A stretch of 41,128 nt of DNA. Source: Candidatus Caribbeanibacter nitroreducens (GTDB lineage Bacteria > Gemmatimonadota > Gemmatimonadetes > Palauibacterales > Palauibacteraceae). The stretch lies in NCBI GenBank assembly GCA_947581645.1, contig CANPVF010000138.1, forward strand, positions 1 through 41,128. The letters run 5' to 3'. Shown here piece by piece: positions 33,446-41,128 of this stretch (position 1 is the first letter of the stretch; each line of letters opens with the position of its first letter). The position numbers were made by a program, and so were the translations under genes. The notes below the pieces were generated by a model. That model saw only the letters and a list, made by a program, of their open reading frames with translations. It was not told the origin of the DNA and searched no databases.

Positions 33446-34603
33446 GTGCCACCGAGAGCGACACCGGTCGGAGGGGGCGACTCCGTCGACGCCGGCACGG
33501 CCACCCTCTTCCTGGCCGGCGACGTGATGATCGGGCGGGGCATCGACCAGGTCCTTCCGAACTCCGTCCCGCCGTCCCTGCACGAGCCGCACGTCCGGGA
33601 CGCCCGGCGATACGTCGAGCTGGCCGAGCGGGAGAACGGGCCGATTCCGGCTCCGGTGGGCCTCGCGTACCCGTGGGGAGACGTCCTCGACGAGCTCGAC
33701 CGGGCCGATACCGCAGCCCGGATCGTGAACCTGGAGACCGCGGTGACCACCGCCGGGCAGCCGTGGCCCGGGAAGAGCATCCACTACCGGACCCACCCGG
33801 CCAACGTCGGCTCTCTCGTGGCCGCCGGCGTCGACGTGGCCGTGGTGGCGAACAACCACGTGCTCGACTGGGGGCGGGCCGGCCTGCGCGAGACGCTGGA
33901 CACTCTCGAGGCCGCCGGCCTGCGGCCGGCCGGCGCCGGCTCCGACCGGGAAGAGGCCGGGGCCCCGGCGACCGTGGACCTCGACGGGCGCCGCGGCCGC
34001 GTCCTGGTCGTCGCGCTCGCCTCCCCGAGCGCCGGCGTCCCGCCGGAGTGGGCCGCGACCCCGGAGCGGTCCGGGGTCGCCTACCTCCCGGAGCTCTCCG
34101 AAGCCGCCGTCCGGGACGTCGGTCGGCGGCTGGCTCGGATCCGCCGGGAAGACGACCTGGCCGTGGCCTCGCTGCACTGGGGATCCAACTGGGGCTACGG
34201 GATTCCGGCGGACCAGCGTCGCTTCGCCCGCCGGCTCGTGGACGAGGCCGGCGTCGACGTCGTCCACGGCCACTCCTCCCACCATCCGAAGGGGCTCGAG
34301 GTCCACCGCGGGCACCTCATCCTGTACGGATGCGGTGACTTCCTCAACGACTACGAGGGGATCGGAGGGCACGAGGAGTACCGGCCGGAGCTCGTGCTCA
34401 GCTACCTCCCGGTCCTGGAGGCCGGGACCGGCCGCCTGGAGCGCCTCGAGATGGTCCCGATGCGCATCCGCGGTTTCCGGCTGGAGCGCGCCGGCCCCGA
34501 AGCGGGGCGCTGGATGTGCGACACGCTGGGGCGGGAGAGCCGGCGGCTGGACGGCGTCGACGTCGGGCTGACCGACGACGGCCGGCTGCTGGTCCTTCCG
34601 TGA
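33443..34603 (+). CDS. CapA-family metallophosphoesterase-like protein
   Basis: A 386-residue protein of the CapA/PgsA group. The calcineurin-like motifs are FLAGDVMIGRG, VNLETAV, ANNHVLDWG, SLHWGSNW and HGHSSHHPKG. CapA proteins take part in poly-gamma-glutamate export in Bacillus, but no capB/capC is present, so a different phosphoesterase role is likely. No signal peptide is visible, suggesting a cytoplasmic site. ATG at 33443 has GGGAGAA seven bases upstream. It ends seven bases from the convergent adenosyltransferase gene. Confidence 0.85.
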   Translation: MVPPRATPVGGGDSVDAGTATLFLAGDVMIGRGIDQVLPNSVPPSLHEPHVRDARRYVELAERENGPIPAPVGLAYPWGDVLDELDRADTAARIVNLETAVTTAGQPWPGKSIHYRTHPANVGSLVAAGVDVAVVANNHVLDWGRAGLRETLDTLEAAGLRPAGAGSDREEAGAPATVDLDGRRGRVLVVALASPSAGVPPEWAATPERSGVAYLPELSEAAVRDVGRRLARIRREDDLAVASLHWGSNWGYGIPADQRRFARRLVDEAGVDVVHGHSSHHPKGLEVHRGHLILYGCGDFLNDYEGIGGHEEYRPELVLSYLPVLEAGTGRLERLEMVPMRIRGFRLERAGPEAGRWMCDTLGRESRRLDGVDVGLTDDGRLLVLP

Positions 34604-34610
34604 GTCCGGC

Positions 34611-35819
34611 TCAGAAGAGGGCCACCCCGATCTCGCCCTCCAGGGCCTCGCGCCACAGGTCCTCGAGCCGCCCCAGCTCCTCGCCGGCCACCTCCTCGAC
34701 GCGGGAGCGATAGTCCTCCGCCCGGCTGCCGGCCTCCGTGCCCAGTCCGACCTCCAGCAGCTGCGGCTCCTCCAGCGGCTGACCGATTCGGCTCTGGAGG
34801 TAGCACTCCGCCCCCTCGACGCCGGGGCAGCATCCGACGACGCGGCGCGCGATGCGGTTCGCCGCCACCGGATACAGCTTGCCCGGGTGGCTCACGGGAT
34901 TCTTGCCGGCCGAGGCCTCCATCACCATCGGGCGGTAGGGCGTGATCAGTCCGCCGACCCGGTTCCCGCGGCCCGTCTGGCCGTCGTCCCCGCCGTCGGC
35001 CGAGGTGCCGAGGACGGTGAGGTAGACCTCGCCCTCCTCGACGCGATCGGCGGTGTTCACCTTCACCGCGAGCGCGCCCCCGGTGTGCTCCCTGGCGGCC
35101 TCGCGCGCCAGCTCGGCGGCTCGGCGCTTCGTCTTCTCGTAGCGCTCGAGCGTCGGCGTGTGGCGGCCGACCACCGCGCACGCGACCGTGAGCTCGATGC
35201 TGTCTCCCCGGCGCACGCCGGTCACCTTGACGTCCTCTCCCAGCGCGGGGTAACGGCCCGTGACGTGATCCGACGACAGCCGCCGCTCCACGTCCAGCAC
35301 CACCCGCTCCAGGACGCTGGGCGGGGCGTATCCCGTTCCCAGGGACGTGTCGTTGGCCAGCCGCTTCCCCTCCCGGAACTGCCGGTCGAAGAGCTGCACC
35401 AGGTCCGGTGATCCCGGCCGGAGCAGGTTGTGGAAGCGGAAGTGCTCCCGGGCATCCGCCGCGTGCAGGTTCTCGTCGACCCAGTCCCGGCAGGCCTCCC
35501 GGACGATCTGCTCCACCGGCACCTCGCGGCCCCGGAACTCGTGGGTGGCACGGCCGCTCAGGTAGACGTCGACGGGCTCCTCCAGCTCGCCGCCCCCCGG
35601 CTCGGGCCGGCCGAGGCCGGCGCGGAGAAGGACTTTGTCCACGTTGTGGTGGAGGGGATGCCCGAACTCCTGCGCGTAGAACCGGCACAGGTCCGTGCTG
35701 AGCCGCTCCGCCATGCCGTCGCAGATCGTGTCGGGGTGGCCGCGCCCCTTTCGCTCCACCACCTCCACGTCCCGGTCGCCGGTCGCAGGTCCGATGAGCT
35801 CGCTGATGGTGACGTCCAT
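34611..35819 (-). CDS. Archaeal-type S-adenosylmethionine synthetase
   Basis: A 402-residue enzyme that makes AdoMet from methionine and ATP. It belongs to the archaeal class (COG1812), not the bacterial MetK class: note ERKGRGHPDTICDGMAERLS, the HHNVDKVLL segment, NDTSLGTGYAPPS and VKVNTADRVEEGEVYLTVLGTSADGGDDGQTGRGN. This class is found sporadically in bacteria, often beside a normal MetK elsewhere. ATG at 35819 follows AGGAGTGAGGC, three bases after the lipid kinase stop. It is the last gene of a five-gene operon; lateral origin is likely. Confidence 0.93.
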   Translation of the reverse strand: MDVTISELIGPATGDRDVEVVERKGRGHPDTICDGMAERLSTDLCRFYAQEFGHPLHHNVDKVLLRAGLGRPEPGGGELEEPVDVYLSGRATHEFRGREVPVEQIVREACRDWVDENLHAADAREHFRFHNLLRPGSPDLVQLFDRQFREGKRLANDTSLGTGYAPPSVLERVVLDVERRLSSDHVTGRYPALGEDVKVTGVRRGDSIELTVACAVVGRHTPTLERYEKTKRRAAELAREAAREHTGGALAVKVNTADRVEEGEVYLTVLGTSADGGDDGQTGRGNRVGGLITPYRPMVMEASAGKNPVSHPGKLYPVAANRIARRVVGCCPGVEGAECYLQSRIGQPLEEPQLLEVGLGTEAGSRAEDYRSRVEEVAGEELGRLEDLWREALEGEIGVALF

Positions 35820-35822
35820 GCC

Positions 35823-36767
35823 TCACTCCTCCCGATTCCGCCCGTCGCCGTTCCGCTCGTCGACCCGCGGCGTCAGCACCCGGAGTGCGTCCGGAACGAC
35901 GTCCGCCCGGAACGCTTCGTCTCCGAGAACCTCCCCGTCCAGGCTCACCCAGATCGGCGGTCGGGCCCGGATGCTCACCGACTCGACGCGTACTCTCCGT
36001 ACGTCGTCCCGGCCCGGGTGCTCGCCCCGCAGGACGGACCACACGAGTCCCGGCATCTTCCGGGCCGGTCCACACTCGACCACCACCAGGTCGAGGAGCC
36101 CGTCGTCCACCCGGGCGCCGGGGGCCACCGGGACTCCTCCTCCGGCGTGGCTTCCGTTCGCGACGATGACGCTGTACGCCACCGAGCGCAGGGTCTCCCT
36201 CCCCTCGTCGCACTCGGCCGTGATGCGGTAGCGGGGAATGTGGCGAAGGGCGGCCACGGCGGCGACGCGGTAGGAGTAGCTCCCGAGCCATCGCTTCAGC
36301 CCCGCCGGGAGCCGCCGCTCCACGAGGCCGCCGACACCGGCGACGGCGGAGTTCACGAAGTGCCGCTCCCGGCTGCCGCGGACCCGGCCCACGTCGACGG
36401 TCCGCGTCGACCCCTCGTCGAGGACCTCCCGGGCCGCCTCGGGGTCCAGGGGGACGCCCAGGGAGCGGGCGGTGTCGTTGCCCGTTCCGAGCGGGAGGAG
36501 GCCCACCGCCGGGACCGATCCCGTCCCGTCTCGCTCCCGGCCGAACGGTGCCAGGCCGTTCACGACCTCGTTGAGGGTGCCGTCGCCCCCGGCCGAGACC
36601 AGCTCGGCCACCCCTTCGGCCCGGGCTCGTCGTGCGAGGGTGGAAGCGTCGCCGGGACCCGTCGTCTCCCGCAGCTCGGTCTCGGGCTCGGCCGCCAACT
36701 CCTCCAGCAGCCCCCGGTGCCGCGAGGCGCGTCGGGCCGTCGGATTGAGGATGACGAGCCTCCTCAC
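35823..36767 (-). CDS. Diacylglycerol kinase-family lipid kinase
   Basis: A 314-residue lipid or sphingoid kinase of the DagK/YegS family. It has the nucleotide-binding SAGGDGTLNEVVNGL motif, GLLPLGTGNDTARSLG, and a C-terminal domain ending with SLDGE (WVSLDGEVLG). It phosphorylates a diacylglycerol-like lipid at the membrane. GTG at 36767 overlaps the hydrolase stop by 4 bases. Confidence 0.93.
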   Translation of the reverse strand: MRRLVILNPTARRASRHRGLLEELAAEPETELRETTGPGDASTLARRARAEGVAELVSAGGDGTLNEVVNGLAPFGRERDGTGSVPAVGLLPLGTGNDTARSLGVPLDPEAAREVLDEGSTRTVDVGRVRGSRERHFVNSAVAGVGGLVERRLPAGLKRWLGSYSYRVAAVAALRHIPRYRITAECDEGRETLRSVAYSVIVANGSHAGGGVPVAPGARVDDGLLDLVVVECGPARKMPGLVWSVLRGEHPGRDDVRRVRVESVSIRARPPIWVSLDGEVLGDEAFRADVVPDALRVLTPRVDERNGDGRNREE

Positions 36768-37633
36768 CCGTCGCCCACCAGCCGCTGACGGTACCAGTCC
36801 AGGAGCCGGTCCTCCAGGGCACCAGCCGGGCCACTCTCGCCGGGACGCTCCGGCCCGATGGAGTGGCCCTGGCCGGCCAGCAGCTCCTTCCGGACCTCAC
36901 CGGCTCCGCCTCCGCCGGGTTCCTCCCGATACGCCCGGCGGAGGGCCCGCTCCAGGACCTCCGCCTCGGACGGGGGGACCCGGTCGTCGTCCTCGCCGTG
37001 GAGGAAGAGGACGTCCGGCCGCGGCTGGCCGGCGGCGATCTCCTCCGCCCGGTCCGGTATGTCGAGTCGCCGCGCCTGCTCCCGCGCCTCCGGGGTCCAG
37101 TCGTAGGGCTCGCCGACGAGGTCCTCGATCTCGGCCAGCGGAGTCTCCGCGCTCGCGGGAGCGCCGACCGTGGCCGCGGCCCGCACCGGCAGGTCGCCCT
37201 CGGCCAGCACGTGGAGCGCGACCAGCCCGCCGGCGGAGTGTCCGAACACGCCGAGCCCGCGGCCGAAGCCGGCGTCCAGCTGCTCCCGCAGCGACTCGAT
37301 CACCGACGGGAGCTCCCCGGTGGCCTGCTCGACCACCGGCCACAGCAGCCGCCCGAGATAGTCCTCTGCCTGCCGCTCGCCCATCTCGCGGGGACCGCCC
37401 TCGGGCCGGCGGCCGCCGAACAGCGGAAGGTCCAGGTAGACGCGGTAGGCCTCGAGCCCGTGGAGCGGCAGACGCTCGGACAGCCCCTCGGCCTCGGGCG
37501 GCGGTCCGAAGCCGTGCCAGAGGACGAGGAGCGGCGCCTCGTGGTCGATTCCGGCCGGCGCGGCCAGCACGCCCGGAACGCCGGCCGCCCGGATCTTTCG
37601 GCTCACCGTGCGCGATCCGTCGGCGGCCGTCAC
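36764..37633 (-). CDS. Alpha/beta hydrolase
   Basis: A 289-residue serine hydrolase. The nucleophile elbow is GHSAGG, the oxyanion region is LVLWHGFG, a late acid is in LHGEDDDRVP, and the catalytic His is in AGQGHSIG. No signal peptide. The substrate is unknown; its place next to a lipid kinase suggests a lipid or ester substrate. GTG at 37633 overlaps the ligA stop by 4 bases. Confidence 0.88.
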   Translation of the reverse strand: MTAADGSRTVSRKIRAAGVPGVLAAPAGIDHEAPLLVLWHGFGPPPEAEGLSERLPLHGLEAYRVYLDLPLFGGRRPEGGPREMGERQAEDYLGRLLWPVVEQATGELPSVIESLREQLDAGFGRGLGVFGHSAGGLVALHVLAEGDLPVRAAATVGAPASAETPLAEIEDLVGEPYDWTPEAREQARRLDIPDRAEEIAAGQPRPDVLFLHGEDDDRVPPSEAEVLERALRRAYREEPGGGGAGEVRKELLAGQGHSIGPERPGESGPAGALEDRLLDWYRQRLVGDG

Positions 37634-39693
37634 GGCTCGACCCCCTTCTCCTCCAGCAGGTCGGTGAACCCGTCCTCGTCCAGCGTCTCGACCCCCTCCT
37701 CCTCGGCGTCGTCTGCCTTCTGTCCCGGGTCCTCGCCCACCACCACGTAATCGGTCTCCGAGCTCACCGAGGAGGCTGCGCGCCCCCCGTTGGACTCCAC
37801 GAGCTCCCGGGCCTCGTCGCGTGTCCAGCGCTCCAGGGCGCCCGTGAAGACGAACGTCAGCCCCTCGAGCAGGTCGGTGCCCGTCTCCTCCGCCTCCCGG
37901 ACGTCGACGCCCGCCTCCAGGAGTTCGTCGATGGCCTCCCGGTCGCGGGGATCCTCGAAGAAGTCACGGATCTTCGCCGCCATCTTGGGGCCGACCCCCG
38001 GCACCTCCTGCAGGGCGTCCTCGTCCGCCTCCCGCACGGCCTCCAGCGACCCGAAGTGGTCCGCCAGGTCCCGGGCCACCGCCTCCCCCACCTCGGGTAT
38101 TCCGAGCCCGTAGAGGAAGCGCCGCAGAGCGGGCTCACGGCTGTCCCGGATCTCGGAGATCAGTCTTTCGGCCGATGTCTCGGCGAACCCCTCCAGCTCC
38201 TCGAGGTCTCCGGCCTCCAGGCGGTACAGGTCGGCGAGGGACTCCACGAGACCGCGCTCCACCAGCAGGTCCGCCGTCTCCTCGCCGACTCCCTCGATGT
38301 CCAGCGCCCCCCGGGCGGCGTAGTGCTGGATCCGCCGTTTGAGCTGGGCCGGGCACTCGAAGCGGTTCGGGCAGAGGTCCAGCGGCCCGTCCCGCTCCAC
38401 GTCGGCGCCGCAGGCCGGGCACGTCCCGGGCATCGAGAAGGGGGGCTCCCGCTTCCGGCCCGGCTCCTTCAGGCGCTCCACGACCTCGGGGATCACGTCC
38501 CCTGCTCGCTGGATCCGAACCCGGTCGCCGACCCGGACGTCCTTTCGCTCGACTTCCTCCCGGTTGTGGAGCGACGCCCGGGCCACCGTCACGCCGCCCA
38601 CCTCCACGGGACGGAGAAGCGCCACGGGCGTCAGCTTCCCGGTCCTGCCCACGCTGACGGCGATGTCCTCGACGCGCGTCTCCTCCCGCCGCGGCTCGAA
38701 CTTGAAGGCCAGCGCCCAGCGCGGGTGACGGGCCGTGCTCCCGAGTGCCTCCCGCGGCGCGTGCTGGTCCAGCTTGACCACCACGCCGTCGATCTCGTAG
38801 TCCAGCTCGTCGCGCCGCTCGCCCCACCGCCCGTGGTACTCGGCGATCCCGTCGGCGTCCGCGGCGGTGTCGATTCCCTCGGGAAGCCGGAAGCCCCAGT
38901 CGTCCAGCGCCTCCAGCGCCTCGGAGTCGGACTCCAGGTCGAGGTCGCCGGCGTTCAGGACCTCGTAGGCCAGCAGGTGGAGCGGCCGGCCGGCGGTGAC
39001 CCGCGAGTCGAGCTGACGGAGGGAACCGGCCGCCGCGTTCCGGGGGTTCGCGAAGGGCTCCTCGTCCCGCTCCATCAGGGAGCGGTTGAGCTCCTGGAAG
39101 TCGGGCAGGAAGAAGATGGCCTCGCCCCGGACGGCCAGCAGCGACGGTGCCTCCCGGTCCTCCTCCCTGAGGACCAGGGGGACGGAGCCGATGGTCCGGA
39201 CGTTGTCGGTGATCTCCTCCCCCTCCCGGCCGTCGCCCCGGGTGGCGCCGCGCTCCAGGCGCCCGTCCTCGTAGACCAGCTCCACGGAGGCCCCGTCCAG
39301 CTTGGGCTCCAGCAGGAACGACGCGTCCTCGCCCGCCGCCTCCCGCACCCGCCCCACCCAGCGATCGACGTCGTCCCGCTCGCGGGTGGCCTCCAGGCTG
39401 AGCATGGGAGCCACGTGCTCGACCGTGGGGAACTCGTCCCGGGGTGGGGCTCCGACGCGGCGCGTCGGGGAGTCGTCGGTGGCCAGCTCCGGGAACCGGT
39501 CCTCGATGGTCTCCAGCGCCACGAAGAGCCGGTCGTACTCCGCGTCGGAGATCTCCGGCTCGTTCTCCACGTAGTACAGGTGGTCGTGGCGCCGCACCTC
39601 CTCCCGGAGCTCTCCGACCACGTCCTCCGCCTCCTCCCGCGACAGCTCCCCGGCCTCGTCCGGGCCCGGAAAGCCGTCGGTGCCGGGGCTCAT
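37630..39693 (-). CDS. ligA: NAD-dependent DNA ligase
   Basis: A 687-residue ligase with the full domain set. There is an Ia domain (HDHLYYV), an adenylation domain with Lys131 in PKLDG, an OB fold (GRTGKLTPVALLRPVEVGG), a Cys4 zinc finger (CPACG, CPNRFECP), helix-hairpin-helix repeats and a BRCT domain at the C-terminus (LTFVFTGALERWTRDEARELVE). It is highly acidic, as in salt-adapted organisms. ATG at 39693 overlaps the protease stop by 4 bases. Whether it is the only LigA of the cell cannot be told; its setting among accessory genes leaves a second copy possible. Confidence 0.96.
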   Translation of the reverse strand: MSPGTDGFPGPDEAGELSREEAEDVVGELREEVRRHDHLYYVENEPEISDAEYDRLFVALETIEDRFPELATDDSPTRRVGAPPRDEFPTVEHVAPMLSLEATRERDDVDRWVGRVREAAGEDASFLLEPKLDGASVELVYEDGRLERGATRGDGREGEEITDNVRTIGSVPLVLREEDREAPSLLAVRGEAIFFLPDFQELNRSLMERDEEPFANPRNAAAGSLRQLDSRVTAGRPLHLLAYEVLNAGDLDLESDSEALEALDDWGFRLPEGIDTAADADGIAEYHGRWGERRDELDYEIDGVVVKLDQHAPREALGSTARHPRWALAFKFEPRREETRVEDIAVSVGRTGKLTPVALLRPVEVGGVTVARASLHNREEVERKDVRVGDRVRIQRAGDVIPEVVERLKEPGRKREPPFSMPGTCPACGADVERDGPLDLCPNRFECPAQLKRRIQHYAARGALDIEGVGEETADLLVERGLVESLADLYRLEAGDLEELEGFAETSAERLISEIRDSREPALRRFLYGLGIPEVGEAVARDLADHFGSLEAVREADEDALQEVPGVGPKMAAKIRDFFEDPRDREAIDELLEAGVDVREAEETGTDLLEGLTFVFTGALERWTRDEARELVESNGGRAASSVSSETDYVVVGEDPGQKADDAEEEGVETLDEDGFTDLLEEKGVEP

Positions 39694-40850
39694 CGCTTCA
39701 CTGCTTCGGGCAGCGCCTCCGGCGTCGGCGCCTGGCCGCCGCTCCTCAGGGCGAGCCAGGTCGTCACGTCACGGGCGGTGACGATGCCCAGCAGCTCCCG
39801 GCCCTCGTCTACCACCAGGACACGCCGGGCCGGCGACTCGCCGAGTTTCCTGATCACCTCGAAGAGCTCGTCGTCCGGCCCCACGGCGACCTGCTCGTCG
39901 AAGGGGATCATCACCTCGCGGACGCGCGTGGCGTCCCACCGGTCGCGCGGCACCTGTCCCGTCTCCTCGAGGGTGACCAGTCCCAGGGGCTCTCCGTTCT
40001 CGACGACCGGATAGGAGCCGTGCTTGTCCCGGAGAAAATGGTCCTCCACAAGCTTTCCGACGCTGATGTTCGGTGAGACGACCTCGGGGTCGGCCGTCAT
40101 GGCGTCCCGGGCCCTGGCGCCCTCCAGGCCCGCCCGGAGAACGTGCTGCCGGTAGCTCATCTTGGCGGCGTTCATCAGGAACCAGCCGATGACGCCGAGC
40201 CACAGGCCGCCGATCAGGTTGCCGGCGAAGAGCTGGAGGAGCCCGAACGTGGCGATGAGAACCCCCATGGCCTGTCCCCCGACGGAGGCGATCCGGGTGG
40301 CCTCCTCGAGGTCGTCGCGCCACCACCAGAGGACCGCCCGGAAGAGCCGCCCGCCGTCCAGCGGGAAGCCGGGGAGCAGGTTGAAGACGGCCAGCGCCAC
40401 GTTGAGGAACGACAGGTACCGGGCCACCTCCACGGCCGCCGCGGACCATCCCAGGGCGTCGCCCAGGAGAAAGAGGGCCCAGAAGGCGGCGCCGATGACC
40501 AGGCTGGCCAGGGGGCCGACGCCCGCGATGAGGAACTCGTCGCGCGCGCTCCTCGCCTCGTCCCGCATGCGGGAGACGCCGCCGAAGATGAACAGCGTGA
40601 TGCCCTCCACCTCCACGCCCTTGGCGCGGGCCATGAGCGAGTGGGCGATCTCGTGCAGGAGGAGGGAGCCGAAGAAGAGCGCCCCGGCCACCACGCCCAT
40701 GACCAGGTACGCGCGGCCCGATAGCTCCGGCACGACCCGGGGGAAGACGGCGGTGCTGAAGCTCCACACCACCAGGGCCACGATGATGAGCCAGGAGAGA
40801 TCGACCGAGATCTCGAAGCCGAAGATCCGTCCCAGACGAAATCCGCGCAT
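39690..40850 (-). CDS. Site-2 protease (M50) with C-terminal CBS pair
   Basis: A 386-residue intramembrane metalloprotease. The zinc site is HEIAH at residues 66-70, with the third ligand in NLLPGFPLDGG. About six helices are followed by two CBS motifs (AMTADPEVVSP and VMIPFDEQVAVGP to GIVTARDVTTW). This matches the S2P/M50 group with regulatory CBS domains (Mj-S2P type), possibly nucleotide-controlled. ATG at 40850 follows GGGGAGTTGAGC; an in-frame TTG at 40856 is less likely. It is the first gene of the five-gene operon; I see no copy of the palindrome in the 135 bases upstream. Confidence 0.93.
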   Translation of the reverse strand: MRGFRLGRIFGFEISVDLSWLIIVALVVWSFSTAVFPRVVPELSGRAYLVMGVVAGALFFGSLLLHEIAHSLMARAKGVEVEGITLFIFGGVSRMRDEARSARDEFLIAGVGPLASLVIGAAFWALFLLGDALGWSAAAVEVARYLSFLNVALAVFNLLPGFPLDGGRLFRAVLWWWRDDLEEATRIASVGGQAMGVLIATFGLLQLFAGNLIGGLWLGVIGWFLMNAAKMSYRQHVLRAGLEGARARDAMTADPEVVSPNISVGKLVEDHFLRDKHGSYPVVENGEPLGLVTLEETGQVPRDRWDATRVREVMIPFDEQVAVGPDDELFEVIRKLGESPARRVLVVDEGRELLGIVTARDVTTWLALRSGGQAPTPEALPEAVKR

Positions 40851-40985
40851 GCTCAACTCCCCGGGCCCGTGGTGAGTGTTCCCGACGTCCCCGGCGCCTC
40901 ACGGCGAGCCACGAACGGCGGACGGCATCTCGTGCGGCGGACGATCAGCCTGGCGAGCCAGGGGACGCTGGACAAGGGACGCGCG

Positions 40986-41128
40986 TCAGTCCCCGTGACG
41001 GCGGTTCGCCACGTACCGACGCAGATCCAGGGCGTCACGAACGGCCCGTCCCTCCGGGTCCTTCAGGTGCTTCATGTGGGAGCCGAAGCGGCTGAACTTG
41101 AGCACGTAGAGAAAATCCTTCGGCGCCC
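40986..41128 (-). CDS. Unknown protein, C-terminal 46 residues only
   Basis: The frame enters from beyond the window and stops at TGA 40988-40986. It has the bias expected of coding sequence, with basic and aromatic residues (KDFLYVLKFSRFGSHMKHLK, ending RRYVANRRHGD). I do not recognise it. The gap of 135 bases to the next start suggests a separate transcription unit. Confidence 0.6.
   Translation of the reverse strand, partial: APKDFLYVLKFSRFGSHMKHLKDPEGRAVRDALDLRRYVANRRHGD

Noticed and set aside
34611-35819. Ordinary bacterial MetK
   Set aside because: The sequence lacks the bacterial MetK signatures and matches the archaeal class motifs instead.

Overview
This is a bacterial chromosomal window of high GC content (about 70% by eye). 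It is densely packed, with many 4-base ATGA/GTGA overlaps and many GTG starts. No rRNA, tRNA, IS element, phage gene or CRISPR array is visible. Many proteins are strongly acidic. The denitrification genes are of the clade II (Sec-exported) type, the ATP synthase is the N-type, and the short TonB has a C-terminal domain of a kind I associate with Gemmatimonadota. A moderately salt-adapted Gemmatimonadota-like bacterium is my best guess; the phylum is not proven from this sequence.

Layout. Positions 1-3186 (minus): a partial sulfocyanin-like cupredoxin lipoprotein, a CopD-like membrane protein, a NirJ-like radical SAM/SPASM enzyme and an orphan NarL/FixJ response regulator. Positions 3378-10546 (minus): the nitrous oxide reductase locus (cytochrome c, NsrR/Rrf2 regulator, nosZ, a nos-cluster membrane protein, nosD, nosF, nosY). 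Positions 10765-18731: three ZIP-family metal transporters, an ArsR regulator, two CBS-domain proteins, a three-gene operon (coiled coil, Tll0287-like c-haem protein, four-helix membrane protein), an SDR dehydrogenase and an AI-2E family permease. Positions 18879-22033: TonB, a HAD protein with a substituted catalytic site, and nicotinate phosphoribosyltransferase. Positions 22045-28636 (minus): a complete N-ATPase operon, atpDCQRBEFAG. Positions 28994-34603: a Na/Pi-type transporter, an erythromycin-esterase-like protein, DNA polymerase X with PHP domain and a CapA-like phosphoesterase. Positions 34611-40850 (minus): a five-gene operon of site-2 protease with CBS domains, NAD-dependent DNA ligase, alpha/beta hydrolase, lipid kinase and archaeal-type methionine adenosyltransferase. 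A partial unknown gene ends the window.

The most interesting signal lies between the genes. A 17-base palindrome, roughly GTGGGGANNTTCCCCAC, occurs in front of most transcription units: the response regulator, nosZ, the cytochrome c, the Tll0287 operon, the SDR and CBS genes, tonB, the divergent N-ATPase and Na/Pi genes, and polX. In several cases its promoter-proximal edge lies 46-48 bases from a -10-like hexamer. With no obvious -35 boxes, this looks like a class I activator site. The orphan NarL/FixJ regulator in the window is the natural candidate to bind it, and it carries a copy upstream of its own gene. The gene content (CBS protein, nicotinate phosphoribosyltransferase, erythromycin-esterase domain, membrane energetics) resembles the mycobacterial DosR dormancy regulon, but the site has a different spacing. 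I infer a local oxygen/NO-limitation regulon that links N2O respiration, ATP synthase choice, metal transport, NAD salvage and DNA repair.
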